64,000 nt of DNA from Phoenix dactylifera (GCF_009389715.1 NC_052392.1:32771227-32835226); one strand, 5' to 3'; shown: positions 24,927-36,179, counted from the first letter of the stretch. Program-made: numbers and translations. Notes: generated by a model from the sequence alone, not told the origin.

Positions 24927-25750
24927 TCAGGGAATCTCAAGGTAGTAGTCCTATGAGTTATTGAAATCCTCATTCCCAAATTTCAAAAGGAACCAAGAAA
25001 ACGATGCTACTAGTAAAAGAACCGTTCAAGACTGATAAAATGTCTGCTACTTGTAAAAGAACCATTCCAGACTGATAAAATGTTTCTGTCCTAATAAATC
25101 GGTTGTTCTTCTTCTTCTCATCACTACTGATAACTCCTTGGTTCTTAGAATTTATGATATTTCTCAAACTTAACGAAAATAATAGTTGTTGTTAAAAATA
25201 TCTATATGAATTAATGATTCTTAAAAACACTGTGTTAACCAACCACTGTCCCTCATAATTCTTGCCCATGTCAATTCTTAAACAGTAAAAAGAAAAAGAA
25301 AAAAAGAAATTTACATTAATAATCTATCACCAAAGCAAGCAAAAACAACACGTAATTAAAACCGTGGAACAAGAAACAATCAACATAAAGGGATTAAGGG
25401 ATCTAAAATTCGCACATAAACCTCAGTGTTCAAGAAAAATTTCGTGGATGTTGACATATAATCTATATCAAGTCCCCTACCTATGCATCCAATTCTCAAT
25501 AGAGTTATCCAAAGAAATATGTTCAAGAAAATTAAAGAAAACTAATTAAACAGTCATCCTGGCACCTTATCATGAAGAAGAAATGATAACGTGTCCAAGC
25601 TTTATTTCCAGTACATGGATACAGTTCAAGAAATGGGAGGAAGATGACAGCCTCACCTTTCTTGACAATGCTTGAATCTTTCTCTGCAGGCTTCAGAGGA
25701 TCTTGTGTGGTGTCTGACAAGAAAGGATTGAAGCGTTTCAGGTCGTGCAT
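18484..25750 (-). CDS. POB1-like: BTB-BACK protein, POB1/LRB-type E3 ligase adaptor
   Basis: Exons in transcript order: 25657-25750, 24588-24716, 24413-24499, 24242-24331, 20186-20304, 20029-20092 and 18484-19514. Splice phases agree and give about 537 residues, close to the roughly 560 of Arabidopsis POB1/LRB. Residues 1-75 contain VLAFADTTKCDCYLKIEVEP, matching the FAF..FSDR.LRIEV block of POB1. Residues 75-133 are two acidic repeats. The BTB fold (about 150-235) includes LCHISSIILKAKSQYFYKLF and LLEFMHG; BACK follows (FPLAAVEVVLSSDGLEVESEDDVFKFVFKWIK), then the conserved C-terminal domain. LRB proteins are CUL3 substrate adaptors, known for phytochrome B and PIF3 degradation. The BTB start is diverged (CTGK where STVLRV is usual). 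The exon 2 acceptor (24717) has a weak pyrimidine tract and is the least certain junction. The 24241-20305 intron is TE-rich. Confidence 0.82.
20693..20846. repeat. Direct repeat, copy 2 of 2
   Basis: Partner of 18158-18312. Sequence just after it (about 20855-21010) also weakly resembles the exon 6-7 intron (about 19915-20030), e.g. CACCATATTAGTT versus CTACCATATTAGTT. This suggests a decayed duplicate of the gene's 3' end that lost exon 7. Confidence 0.7.
21784..22510. mobile_element. Probable LTR fragment in LRB intron
   Basis: It starts TGTTGGACTTTAAG, shares a block with 13.48-13.65 kb (CTTTGGCCACT and following), and has a promoter-like TATTATAAATAGGGG at about 22309. No partner LTR, coding region or clear target duplication was found, so boundaries are approximate. 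Likely a solo or truncated LTR. Confidence 0.45.
22627..23465. mobile_element. Inverted TRIM dimer (palindromic LTR mini-element)
   Basis: The forward unit has LTR 23029-23164 (136 bp), interior 23165-23329 (165 bp) with primer-binding site TGGTATCAGAG at 23167 and polypurine GGGGGGA before LTR 23330-23465 (136 bp). To its left lies an inverted unit: LTR 22627-22762 (136 bp), interior 22763-22927 (165 bp), and a second LTR cut short at 22928-23028. The whole 839 bp is flanked by the 5-bp duplication GGGAC (22622-22626 and 23466-23470). Both outer ends are the 3' end of the LTR (TGTAACAACC / GGTTGTTACA). The interior has no coding capacity, the definition of a TRIM. It sits in the large LRB intron. 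Confidence 0.92.
24010..24120 (-). pseudogene. Degenerate third copy of LRB acidic exon
   Basis: The minus-strand sequence GAAGACTG|GTGAGAATCCAG and the GAAGAACACT intron start match the donor side of exons 3 and 4. The 22 codons before it are open and end MEKTG (cf. EPAKTG). No acceptor AG restores the required phase, so it is probably a dead exon copy. Confidence 0.5.
24165..24499 (-). repeat. Tandem exon-plus-intron duplication in LRB gene
   Basis: Exon 3 (24413-24499, 29 codons) and exon 4 (24242-24331, 30 codons) both encode DDSDDSD, then Q-K, P-D, NK and EP.KTG. Both are phase 1-1. Their downstream introns also match (CACCAG at the donor, GAAGA.CACT, TTCTGGAGAAGA and ATGG.ATCAAAG on the plus strand). 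So the duplication covered exon and intron, giving two in-frame acidic repeats. Confidence 0.85.
24891..24926. repeat. (CA)n(GA)n microsatellite
   Basis: Ten CA units followed by about eight GA units, in intron 1 of the LRB gene. Confidence 0.9.
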
Positions 25751-26100
25751 TCCACCCCCTTCACTCTTCCTGCAGGCTGCTCCTCAGATCTCAGCGGGAG
25801 AGAGGGAGAGAGAGAGAGAGATGCGTATCTTAGCTGAGAGAGGCAAGAGAGAGCGATTAAAAAGAAAGTAAGCCCGCCAAGGAGCAGAAGAAACCGTTTA
25901 GGAGAGTACCGGAGTTTCCCCATGCCAGCGTCTGGCACGTGATAGGGATGGGACGATGGCATGGATACATGTGAGTCGCCAATCTGAATGCATTTCTTTT
26001 AACGTCTTGGAATTATTTGTTAAGTATAATCTCTATTACAGGAAATTCAGTTCTTCCCGAAAATTTGATTAAGGCGTTATCTTTAGCTGAAACAGTAAAA
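25751..26100 (-). promoter_or_regulatory. LRB gene 5' leader and promoter region
   Basis: Upstream of the start codon on the minus strand there is a (CT)n-rich leader (25799-25822), a common plant 5' UTR feature. Beyond it the sequence is unique-looking until the gypsy LTR begins near 26.1 kb, leaving a compact promoter of about 350 bp. No core element is certain. Confidence 0.4.
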
Positions 26101-26629
26101 TATGTGCGAGAAAATGAGAATAGGCCTTAATGGGCTGAAGCCGGCAGGCCGCCCAGCCAAACCCCAAATCTAGAATAGGGGAGCTTTGCTCCGCCTCCCT
26201 CGGACTAGAGAGGCCACAGAGTCGGCATGACTCTACAGGCAGTTGAACTCCCCGACCACGCGAGGAGTTAGAACAACCGCCAGCCATTCCATGGTGCCGT
26301 TGCCCACGATCCTTGCGGGCGGTGCAACCGCCCTTGTGCTTATCCTCTTTGCCACTCATCGGTGATCTTCCTTTCCCTTTTCTTCTCTATTTTTCATATA
26401 TTTCTCTGTTTCGGCCCCAAATCGAGACTATTCTCAGTTTCTCCTTCTCGATGGTCGCCGCAGCAGCCGGCGGTCGCTACTACGGTTGGCTGGCCGTCGA
26501 CCAAATGACAACCTCTAGCCACCTAGGCCCGGCCAACCCGCCGGCTTCTCTTTCCCTCTCTTCCTTCGTCTTTCCCTTCCTCCATGTTTCCTGTGCGCGT
26601 CGAGATGAAGAATGCCTATTGTGGGCCGA

Positions 26630-27130
26630 GCAGGGCCGAGCTTGGGCCCAGTTTAAATGTGAGCCCAGTTCAATCATTTTGGGCCTTATTGGGTTGTGCC
26701 CATTGTGGGCCAAACTTGGGCCCAGTTCAGCCATCTTGGGACCTATTGGGCCATGCCCATTATGGGCCAAATATAGTCCCAGTTCAACCACCTTAAGCCC
26801 CGATGGGCCATGCCCATTGTGGGCCAAACTTGAGCCTAGTTCAGCCATTTTAGGCCATGATGGGTCGTGCCCATGATGGGCCAAACTTGGGGCACTCCAA
26901 CCATTTTAGGCCTTGTTGGGCCATGCCCATGGTGGCCCAAATTTGGGCCCAGTACAGTCATTTTGGGCCCTATTGGGTCGTATGCATCGTGGAACAAGTT
27001 CGGGCCCTATTGTGCCATGTCCATTTTAAGCCGAGTTTGGGCCCTATTGCGTCGCGCCTATTGTGGGCCCAGTACAGGCTCTGGTCACACTGTCGGGTCA
27101 TGCCTATTGTGAGCCAAGTTTGGGTCATGT
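26630..27130. repeat. 57-bp minisatellite inside gypsy LTR
   Basis: About eight diverged units built on TTGGGCCCAGTTCAGCCAT, then TTGGGCC..ATTGGGCCATG, then CCCATTGTGGGCC. Full units are 57 bp, i.e. 19 codons, so open frames appear on both strands (26313-26876 and 26480-26884) as composition artefacts rather than genes. Confidence 0.85.
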
Positions 27131-28325
27131 TCACCTTGGGCCTTTTCATCCATTATGAGGCCATGTCGAATAGTATTTTTGACTTTGCTTAGTTCTAAAA
27201 TTAACAAAAAAATTAATTATATTTTAATGACATTTAAACAGGTGAATCTGATCTGCTTACCTAAAGTAGGATTTAAAACGAGAAAAGTAAGTAACCTAAT
27301 GCTACAAAGTGTGTTTTTCAAATTTATTTGGATAAATTAATTATTAGTGGATTAGATTTTGATACATATTTTGTATTTAGTTAAAAAGGGTCAGGCATGT
27401 TAATAATCATTTTAAAATTATGTTATATATTATGAAATCTGAAAATTTTGACTGGGTCAGTTATCTATTTTGTATATACATATTTTTAGCATGGCTATGA
27501 TCTAGCCCAGCCAATAGAGATTATTCGTTGGCCTTGTCGACTTGTAAAATGTGAGATACCAGTTTCAATACAGCACCACCAGTGGTTAGAATAGTAGTAT
27601 TTGGACACCGTTACTACCGGTGGTTAATGATAGTGGTTTTTGGCACTTTGTGCGACCCATACCAATGCGTTGCGTGGCCATAGCCTATTGATGATGAGCT
27701 CCTAGTATCAATTTTTTATAAAAATGCTTAATAATTTTTTTAAAAAAAATATGTTTATTTGTGATTTATTTTTCAGTCATTATTTTATGTTTTAATTAAA
27801 TATCTGGCATGCTTGACCCACTCTAGGATATTATGTTGCTTACTAGGCTAGTTTAGCTGATTATCATATTTTTTTCTATTTTTCAGATCTAGAGGCATGA
27901 TCTCATGGGACTGGAGAGTGCGCTTGATTTTGAAGATTTTATTTAGTTATTAGCATTTTAGTTAGATTAGCAAGATTATTTGATTTATGTTGGCACATGT
28001 TACTCTGAAACTTTTGTATAAAAACCATTTGAATAAATTAATGATAAAATAAATTTTAGAATTTGTCATTTCTTTGATATGATCCGTTGCCTTGCATGCT
28101 TGTACGGTCCGCCATACAAGCATGTGGTGTCTACCGCACTCCGAGCTCGAGGCATAACAGATTTGGTGGTATCAGAGCCTAGGGTTTAGGATTCTTAGGA
28201 TTCTTCGGAAAGTCTGAGAGATAGGTAGAAACTAGACAAGGGGATAATATTAATTGCTTGCTAAAAACCTTTCGTTATTCCGTTTGGATGATCTTATGAC
28301 ATTTGCCTATTTTTACTGAATCAAA

Positions 28326-29280
28326 ATGCCGCCTCATCGTGCCTGTAGTCTAAATCAGATAGTTAGGGGATCTTGGGATAGAGTCCCTACTAATAAAGTG
28401 GCCGAGGCATCACAAAGCCCGGGGGCCCAAAGTATGGCCTTCAGAATTCACCAAGAAGGAGGGGCTGGTCAATCAAGCATCAATCAGTCAATCCTGGGTC
28501 AGTCAACAATGACTCCAAGAAATGTTGCTGGAAATCAGACCTGGGTGATCGAACTGATTGAGGGGGTCGTGGGGTTGGTACGTCAACAGAGGCAACAACC
28601 TCAGCAATCAGTCCAGTAAGATGTTGGTTCTTCTAAACAAAGGAGTATAATGGAATTTAAGAAAATGGCTCCTTTAGCTTTTAAGGATACAACTAACCCC
28701 CATAAGGTTGAAGCTTGGATCGATAAAATGGAGAAAGCCTTCAGGGCAATGGAGTGCACTGATGAAAGAAGGTCAGATTTGTCATCTATATGCTTCAAAA
28801 TAGAGCTCATCATTGATAGAAGTCTATGGAGCGCACATTGGCTCAAGAGCATGAACCAGTTACTTGGCAGAGGTTTTGCACTGCCTTCTACTCCAAATTT
28901 TCCCCTTCTAGTCGTCTAAGGGAGCTACAAAGGGAATTTCTCAATCTATCTCAAGGAGCTATGACCGTGGATGAGTATGAGATAGAGTTTGACAGGCTGT
29001 CACAGTTTGCTCCCACCCTTGTTATGGATGCAGAGTCCAGGATGAGGAGATTCAAAAAAGGGTTGAAGCCTCTAGCCACAATGCACTCAGCAAACTATAA
29101 TGATCTGGTAGATAGGCCCAAGAACATGAAGATTATCTAAAAGGAGACTCAGAATACCAGAGATGGGAAACAAAAGAAAAGGAGTAGAGATTTTGATAAC
29201 CGCAGTGGACAAAAATCTAGCAGGATTGCAAAATCTCGTAATAGATATTGGCAATCAAGAAAGCATGAATCCTATGAAAT
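28326..29280 (+). pseudogene. Gypsy gag, frameshifted
   Basis: From ATG 28326 the frame runs to a stop at 28617. Gag homology continues in the same region as FKKMAPLAFKDTTNPHKVEAW and, after another shift near 28820, as WQRFCTAFYSKF, LRELQREFLNLSQGAMTVDEY and RFKKGLKPL. This is the retrotransposon gag domain. A basic KRSRDFDNRSGQK tail follows, where a zinc knuckle would come next. One stop and at least one frameshift make it inactive. Confidence 0.82.
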
Positions 29281-29329
29281 CTAAGGAGTGGCAACAAAAA
29301 CGACCTTTGATATAACTTGTCGTCGAGGA

Positions 29330-29817
29330 AGATATAGTGGGAGGCTTGTCACTTTATCCAGCAGGCCCCAACTCGGTCTACATGAACTTTTCCATCCTTT
29401 AAGAAGTCGACGAGAGGGTCCATCTAGCTCAGCTCGACGGTGGTGTTTGGCACAACCTCAAGCTCATTGATGCTTTATATCTCCAGAACGTCGAGGTAGG
29501 TGGTTTTGGTCAGTTCTGCAATCTTCAAGGAGGACAATCTCGACAGCAGGCCGGCTCTTGTATTCTCAATTCAGGGGATCTGCTATATGTCCAAGCTATG
29601 AAAGGCTGAGGTGATGTCCTTTACCTTTTGTAGATACTTGATCATCGATAGGACCTGAGCCAAGAACTCACCTCACACTTGGTTGACCACTAGTTGTGAG
29701 TCGCTGAAGACCTTCAGTTACTGAACTCCGAGCTCCATGGAAAGCTTGAACCCGGTGATGAGCACCTCAGACTCAGCCTCGCTATTTGAGGCTGAACACT
29801 CGAACCATAGAGCATAC
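29330..29817 (-). pseudogene. Gypsy RNase H, 3' half, with linker
   Basis: The minus strand encodes ALWFECSASNSEAESEVLI, LKVFSDSQLVVNQV, IKYLQKVKD and, after several stops, VDFLKDGKVHVDR. These continue the RNase H whose 5' half lies at 32430-32650. The two halves are separated by the insertion at 29818-32429. Confidence 0.82.
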
Positions 29818-32429
29818 TGAAAGTGAATCCTAGGTTCTTCGGTGTTTAGCATGCTGAATTTCTTTTTTTTTTGAAAACCATGGCTGAACCTGATCAGGTT
29901 GCCTACGTACCCCTTCATAAGGGGGATCAAGCCATACGCAGTTCTTTTTAAGTTTCAAAAATGCAGCGAAAAAATCGAATCAAACAATTTAATTCATGCA
30001 TGCTTACAAGATCAAATCTAGAAATTAGCACCTTAAGAACACATAGGATTATGCTGGAATTGTTTAAACAATTATGCTAAAACTTTCATGCATGATTAAC
30101 TATCAGATCTAAAACTTAATAACTCTATTTTAATTAATCTCTGAATATCCATCGAATGGATTCTGGAGATATCTCCGTGAGGAGCCCCAAAAGAGGGTAA
30201 AACCTTGGGAAATCGGACCTAGATCTTGACACCATAATAAATCATTAATGCTAGATTAATACCTTTTATGATGGACGAAAGTTGTGGATCTGATCCTTGA
30301 CTTTGCAGCCATGCACACGAATGGCCTCCACAAGAAGTACACGCGAAGTTTCTGAAGAGATCTAATCCTACGGAAGTGCTAGATTGCGCAAAATTTCTTG
30401 AGGCTGAAATTTGATCTTCCCAATGCTATCAACTTTTGATCCACCTTCTTGGAAGAACTTGGAGGAAAGGTTTAGAGGGATTGAAGAGGACTTAGATCTG
30501 ATCTAAAGGCTCTTATCAGGGACCCCTAACACTAATGGCATGATGGACTTAGAGGAGGAAGAAGTCGAATAGATTGAATGCAGAATTTTTCCATGCATGA
30601 ACTAGGGTTCCTCTCTTTTCTATTCCCTTTTTTTTCTTCCTTTTCTCTCTTTTTTCCTTCAATTCGACCACAAGCTGATGGAGGTCCTTTTAATGTTGCT
30701 ATCCCCTCTAACTTCATGCCAACCATCCCATATTTGTGGAAGATTTTGTGGGGTTTTGAATTTTGAATTCAAAATTCAAGTTCATGTGCCATTACATGGA
30801 AGAAGCTTGATCTAATCTAAACCATTCATCATGTTGCCACTTCCCTCTTTCAATTTCGAAATTCCCATGCCCCCAATCAGATTAGAGGGTCACGTGGTGA
30901 TTTTGTGGTGATTAAATTCGAAATTCAACCTTAATTAGAAGTGAGATAAAGATAAGGATGACATATGCCATGAAGAGAGAGAATTTGATCTTATCCAATT
31001 CTTTTCATGAATTTATCTCTCCATTTCGACCCATCTAATGATGAAAGAGGTCTCTGATGTTGCCAAATGTCCCATGGCACCATTAAATAAATTAAATTAA
31101 TTTTTAATCATATTAAAAATCATTTTATGGCGCCATGCATGGATATGTGACAAGTGGATTTCAAGATCCGAACAGTTTCAGATCAAACCCATTTAATTTA
31201 ATTAAATCCTAATAATTAGAATGATCCAATTATCATGGGTTGAACCTAATCCAATTAGGTCAATCTCTAATTAAGCACAAATTTAATCTAATTTAATTTG
31301 GTCAACCTAAGTCCTCTTGATTCTGACCTAATCCAATCAGGTCAAAAATCCTGATTGAGCCCAGAATTGAATCTAATTCAATTTGGCTCATCCTTAGTCT
31401 AATTACTCAATCCAATTAAGTTCATTAGCAATCTAATTACTAACTAATCCTCCGACAATTACTTTAATTATTTTATAAGATAATTTGCCAATCAAATTGA
31501 CCAAATTATCCCTTAATGATTCTTAATCATTCATCAGCCTTCTTGATCAATCAGGAATATTCTATGCGTGTGACCTCATAGGTTCGAACCTAAGTCGTTA
31601 GTATAGGAACGACTTCCTACACTAATCGATGTGACCATCTAGCAATGGTACCCGATGTCCGGATAGGCCGAATATATGCGAAGCAAATATTCTGGAACCC
31701 TGAACTATGGTTACCTCCTAATGCCAGGATGACTTAGAGCTCACTGTCAACCCTATAATTAGTACATCCATTATGTGATTAACTTTAGATATCCCGTGAC
31801 TCCTCACTGGGATTATCCTGGCCAAGGTTTTGCTAAATTAATCACAAGACATTATCTCCTATTTTCAGGAGGGGTCAATTCCATCTTGACTCACAATTGA
31901 CTACGCAAGTACTTGACTGCACCCAGTGACCTTCCGACACTGAATTAGAAATTCAGGTAGTTTGGTACCAAAGTACAGTGAGTTGTTTGCTAGTCACAGG
32001 TTGCGGTCTCAGGTCAGAGGGCCAAACTTATACCCATATCCACTCGGAACATCTCTTGACAGTAGAGCGTTCCGGAATTGGTCACGTTCAGTGAAATGTA
32101 CTCCTACACTTCACCTGTGTGGCATACCAGTGTCTCCACACTCCTTGGTTAAGAGGACAACCAACGTATATGTCACACAACGACCTAATCTCGATAATGC
32201 TGTCGTCCTTGTAACAACATATCATTTGGTCGCGAACTAGTTTAAGGACTCGAAGATAAATCTTCCTTTATCATTAATAAGTCCTAAGGACTTCATCATA
32301 TAAGAGTTCATTTGAAGATGTAAAATGATGAATAATGCAAAAAAAAAGACTTTATTGATTTGTCAATTCATTTACAAAATACAATCATCAACATGCTGAC
32401 GATTGACATTTAGGATACAATTCCCAACA
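29818..32429 (-). mobile_element. Solo LTR (about 2.6 kb) nested in RNase H
   Basis: On the minus strand it begins TGTTGGGAATTGTATCC and ends in TTTCA. It is flanked by the 5-bp duplication CATAC (29813-29817 and 32430-32434). Removing it rejoins the gypsy RNase H frame exactly. No gag or pol lies inside and there is no second LTR, so a solo LTR left by LTR-LTR recombination is the simplest reading. The block around 29895-29945 (GTACCCCTTCATAAGGG, GGATCAAGCCATACGCAG) resembles copia LTR 3' regions I remember. Copia origin is an inference. Confidence 0.8.
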
Positions 32430-33340
32430 CATACTTCATAATCACTCCATCAAAGCTGGTGAGTATGAGTCCAACCCTGCTGCCCCTCGGGCTTAGTGAC
32501 CCATCTACATGCAGGATGCCTGGCCACTTTGTCACCTTCATTTTCTTGGGAAACTCGGAAGGATCTTCATCAGGGATGGTGCACTCCACCATGAAGTTTG
32601 CCAATAATTGAGCCTTGATAGACATCCGAGTCTGGTATTCCAGGTTAAACTTGCCAAGTTCTATCGCCCACTTTGCCAGCCGATCTACATTTTCGAGCTT
32701 CTACCGAACTTGTAACATCGGCTGGTTTGTCAGGTTTATGATAGAATGAACCTGAAAATACAGTCTAAACTTCTAGGCCGAGACGATGAGGGCACGGACT
32801 GTCTTCTCCAATTTCGAGTATCTAGTCACGGCATCATGCAAGATCCGACTTGTGTAGTAGATCTGTTTCTAACATCCGTCCTCTTCTCGTACCAAAACCG
32901 AACTCATAGTAGTGGGAGAGATGGCTAGGTACAAGTAAAGTGTTTCTCTGACCTATGGTTTTGTGAGGAGGGGCGACGAGATAAGGTACTCCTTCAGTTG
33001 GTCGAAGGCCTCTTGACACTCCTCAGTCTATTGGAAGTTCTTTAGATGCTTCAAGGCCTTGAAGAATGGGAGGCAATGCTCTATCAATCTAGAGACGAAT
33101 CTCGCGAGTGTGGCAATCCATCCAGTCAGGCATTGGACTTCTTTGATATTGCTTGGTGGATGCATCTCTTTTATTGCTCAGATCTTTCTAGGATTCGCCT
33201 CGATGCCTTGCTGCCTCACCATGAATCACAGGAACTTTCCTAAGGTGACCCTGAAGGCGCACTTTTTTGGGTTGAGCTTCATCTCATACCTCCTCAAAGT
33301 CACGAATGTCTCTACCAGGTCGGGTATGTGCTACTCCGCT
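32430..33340 (-). pseudogene. Gypsy RT C-terminal and RNase H 5' half
   Basis: Minus-strand fragments with stops and shifts: LNPKKCAFRVTLGKFL, ANPRKI, CLTGWIATLARFVSRL, then a TEECQEAFDQLKEYL block, then LANFMVECTIPDE and WPGILHVDGSLSPRGSRVG up to DGVIMKY at the insertion. These are the connection and RNase H regions that normally follow the polymerase core. Confidence 0.8.
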
Positions 33341-33342
33341 AC

Positions 33343-33720
33343 TCAGCTTTTCACAAGCATGTCGTCCACGTACACTTTCATGTTTCGGCCAATCTGCTCC
33401 TTGAAGATCTTATTGTCAAGGCACTGGTAAGTTGCCCCAATATTTTTTAAGCCGAAGGGCATTACCTTGTAACAGTAGAGGCTTTTGTCAGTAAGGAAGG
33501 CTGTTTTCTCCTCATCCTCATAAGCCATTTCAATCTGGTTGTAACCGAAGAAAGCATCCATAAAGGTCAACGGTTGGTGTCCTGAGGTTGCATCTACGAC
33601 TGATCAATTCTTGGGAGCCAAAAGCTATCTTTTGGAAAAGTCTTGTTCAAGTCGGTGTAGTCGATGTAAATTCGCCACTTATTAGATTTCTGACAAGTAC
33701 AACATTTACGAGCCAATCAG
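33343..33720 (-). pseudogene. Gypsy reverse transcriptase core
   Basis: The minus strand reads KSNKWRIYIDYTDLNKTFPKD, then a short damaged gap, DATSGHQPLTFMDAFFGYNQI, EEKTAFLTDKSLYCYKVMPF, GLKNIGATYQ and the catalytic YVDDMLVKS. The YVDD box marks the polymerase active site. The frame 33343-33570 is open, but flanking stops show that the whole is dead. Confidence 0.9.
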
Positions 33721-33869
33721 GATAGCTTACCTCACGAACAAATCTGGCCTCCAGGAGATTGTCAACATCCTAGTTTATGATCTGCTACGTTTCCACAGGG
33801 AAGTTCCTTTTCTTCTGCTGCACAGGTTTGTGAGTTGGGTCCACATTGAGCTCGTGAACCATCACCTCG

Positions 33870-34860
33870 GGGCTTATGCCTGGCATGTCAGCAACTGACC
33901 AGGCAAAGATATTTGCATTGGCACAGAAAAAGTTGATCACTTCGGCTTGGTCTTCTTCACTTAGACCGGAGTCGATTTGGACAATTCAGTCGGGCTCCTC
34001 TTCCCATATAGGGACCTGCACCAACTCTTCGGTCGGTTCTCCTCGCTTTTCCTTTAGCTCATTCCTTTTGTCCAGCCTCTCAATCGGTAGGGTTTCTACC
34101 AGCTTTTTTTCTTTGAGGGTGACTATGTAACACTGAAAAACTATTGCTTGGTCAACTCGAATTTCACCCACTCCACTCCTTATAGGGAATCACATGAGCA
34201 AGTGGTATGTAGATACTATAGCTCGAAGAGCGTTCAGACCAAGTTGGCCTAAGATTATATTCTAGGCCGACGGGACTTAAACCATGAGGAAGTCTATTCT
34301 CAAAGTGTTACTTCAGCATTTTTATCCCGTAGTGACCAGTAGATTGATCACTCCTACAAAACTGAGTCTCCCGAGAAGCTGACTAGAGGAGCATTGACTT
34401 TTCGAAGTTGTTCAGCATGCAATCCTATTCTTTGAAAAGCATCATAAAATAATATATTGGTCGAGCTTCCATTATCAATAAGTATTCTTTTTACAACATA
34501 TTTTGCAATAGCAAGAGAAATAACTATAGCATCGTCATGAGGAGTTTGAACTCCTCTTAGGTCGACGTCAGAGAAAGTGATAACATCTTCTGTGCACTAT
34601 CTCTTTGGGGCACCTTCGGCTTCTTGAGGAGCTCAACTGTCCGAGGTGCTTGGGACCTCGGCGGGACTATTAGTAATGGTGTTGATGACCCCAGCAGTCG
34701 AACGATTGTCAATCGACTTTGGGTGGCAGACCAGAGGCCGAAGCAGGTGCTTCTCGGTCACACCGAGTTTGGACATATTAATCCAACCGCCCGCGCTAGA
34801 TAAGTGCCTCAATTTGATCCTTAAGCTAGATGCACTCTTTGGTGACGTGACCATGGTTCC
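33870..34860 (-). pseudogene. Gypsy gag-pol linker/protease region
   Basis: Broken minus-strand frames include GVINTITNSPAEVP (common at the end of gag in this lineage) and an acidic/basic KEKKLVETLPIERLDKRNELKEK stretch upstream of RT. A clear protease active-site triad could not be read, so the protease is probably damaged. Confidence 0.55.
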
Positions 34861-35019
34861 GGTGGAAGCGGCAATACTTCTTCTGATCCCTCTTGGTTGT
34901 CAGGCCCTTCATCCGATGCGGGGGAGTGTAGATAGCCTAGGCCCTCAATCTTCAAAAGGATCTGAGTCCTCAAAGCAATGAGAGGAGTGTACCTTCAAAC
35001 TTTCGAGGAGGGCTCTTAG

Positions 35020-35742
35020 GTCATCATGAGCCTCTTTCATGCTGAGGTGAAACACTCTCTCTACTCCCTTCGCTCCTCGCACCCCTCCTAGCTCTTTGGG
35101 GAGGTCGCCTGCCTACGAACTCACAATGGGAGGCCATGGCCTCCTCTATGTTGGCATACTTATCCACCTGGGCCAACATTTCGGCGAAGTCGGCAAGGAA
35201 GTGCTTCTCCAAAGAGAAGAGGAAGCGCAATGGCTACAAACCACTCTTCATCGTCGACATCGCGACTGACTAATCCAGGTCACGGGCTTCTAAAATCGCT
35301 GCATTGAAGTGGCTGATATAGTCCCTATTCTTCTGCTTGATGTCGAGCAGCACATCCAAACCACGGCGTAGTCTTCGACTGACGACAAAGTGTATTGCGA
35401 AGAAGTGGGCTAGCTTCTTGAAGGAGTGAACAGACTCGGGCCTAAGCCTGGAGAACCAAAACTGAGCCACCTTGCGAAGGGTCATAGGGAACACCTTACA
35501 GAGCATGGCATCAGTGGCTCCATGGAGCATCATGAGAGCCTTGAAGTTCTCCAGGTGATCTAAAGGATCGAAATACCATCATACAGCTCTACTTGGGGCA
35601 TCTTGAACAGAGGTAGATCGGTTCCTTCATGATCTGTCGAGAGAAGGAGGCCTCCAAAGAGAAGTTGAGGTCGTTGTTCGCCCTCAAAGCCTGCCCCTAG
35701 ATTACCAACCCATTTTCTTGATTCTCCGATCGAGGTCGGCAT
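35020..35742 (-). pseudogene. Gypsy gag, minus strand
   Basis: Frame 35270-35533 contains MMLHGATDAMLCKVFPMTLR, FWFSRLRPESVHSFKKL, FVVSRRLRRGLDVLLDIKQK and YISHFNAAILEARDLD, the standard gag core of this gypsy family. Upstream FKMPQVELYDG and downstream LAQVDKYANIEEAM belong to the same protein in other frames. Frameshifts break it. Confidence 0.88.
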
Positions 35743-36179
35743 CTCGCTAGAATGGGGGATTGGAGTATGTTGTTTCCCCTATGCTAGGTGCGTCGACTTT
35801 GATGCGATCGCTCAGGGTCCCGTACTAAGAGTGGTGGCTAACCAGGTGCATGCGGTGTGCCAGCGACTGAGAGTGGTGGCTGGGCTGGCCAGATTCTGGT
35901 TGGACCGGCTCCGGGCATGTCGTTGCCTGCTGCAAGCCCTAGACTGCCGCGGTCAGCGCCTGCACCTATTGGATGAGCAGGTTGAACTACCCATTGTCCA
36001 CAGGTGCGGCTCCCGCAAAGTAGGTTTTGGGCTCTGCAATGTTTCTCAGGAGATAGAATCTTGGCATTATGAAGTATGCAATATACCGCAGGCTCCTCAC
36101 GACCTCATACTGGTTGTCTCTCCCTTCAATTGATGTCGATGTAGCTGGAAGGTGGCCCTTTCTCTCGCACCAATATGTT

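Larger units (their letters stand above)
26102..29300 (+). mobile_element. Truncated Del/Tekay-like gypsy element (LTR + gag)
   Basis: A roughly 2-kb LTR ends with GAGGCATAACA near 28160. It is followed by the initiator-Met primer-binding site TGGTATCAGAGCC at about 28170 and a broken gag from 28326. There is no protease, reverse transcriptase or 3' LTR, because the element is cut at about 29.3 kb where an opposite-strand gypsy begins. The left end (about 26.1 kb) is an estimate. The LTR carries a 57-bp minisatellite. Confidence 0.72.

Noticed and set aside
26313..26884. Long overlapping open frames on both strands (187 and 134 codons)
   Set aside because: They run through a 57-bp minisatellite whose unit is a multiple of three; repetitive composition, no domain, inside a retrotransposon LTR.
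33986..34171. Possible host gene in the 33.9-34.2 kb minus strand
   Set aside because: Lies between gag and RT of the truncated gypsy element and fits its linker.
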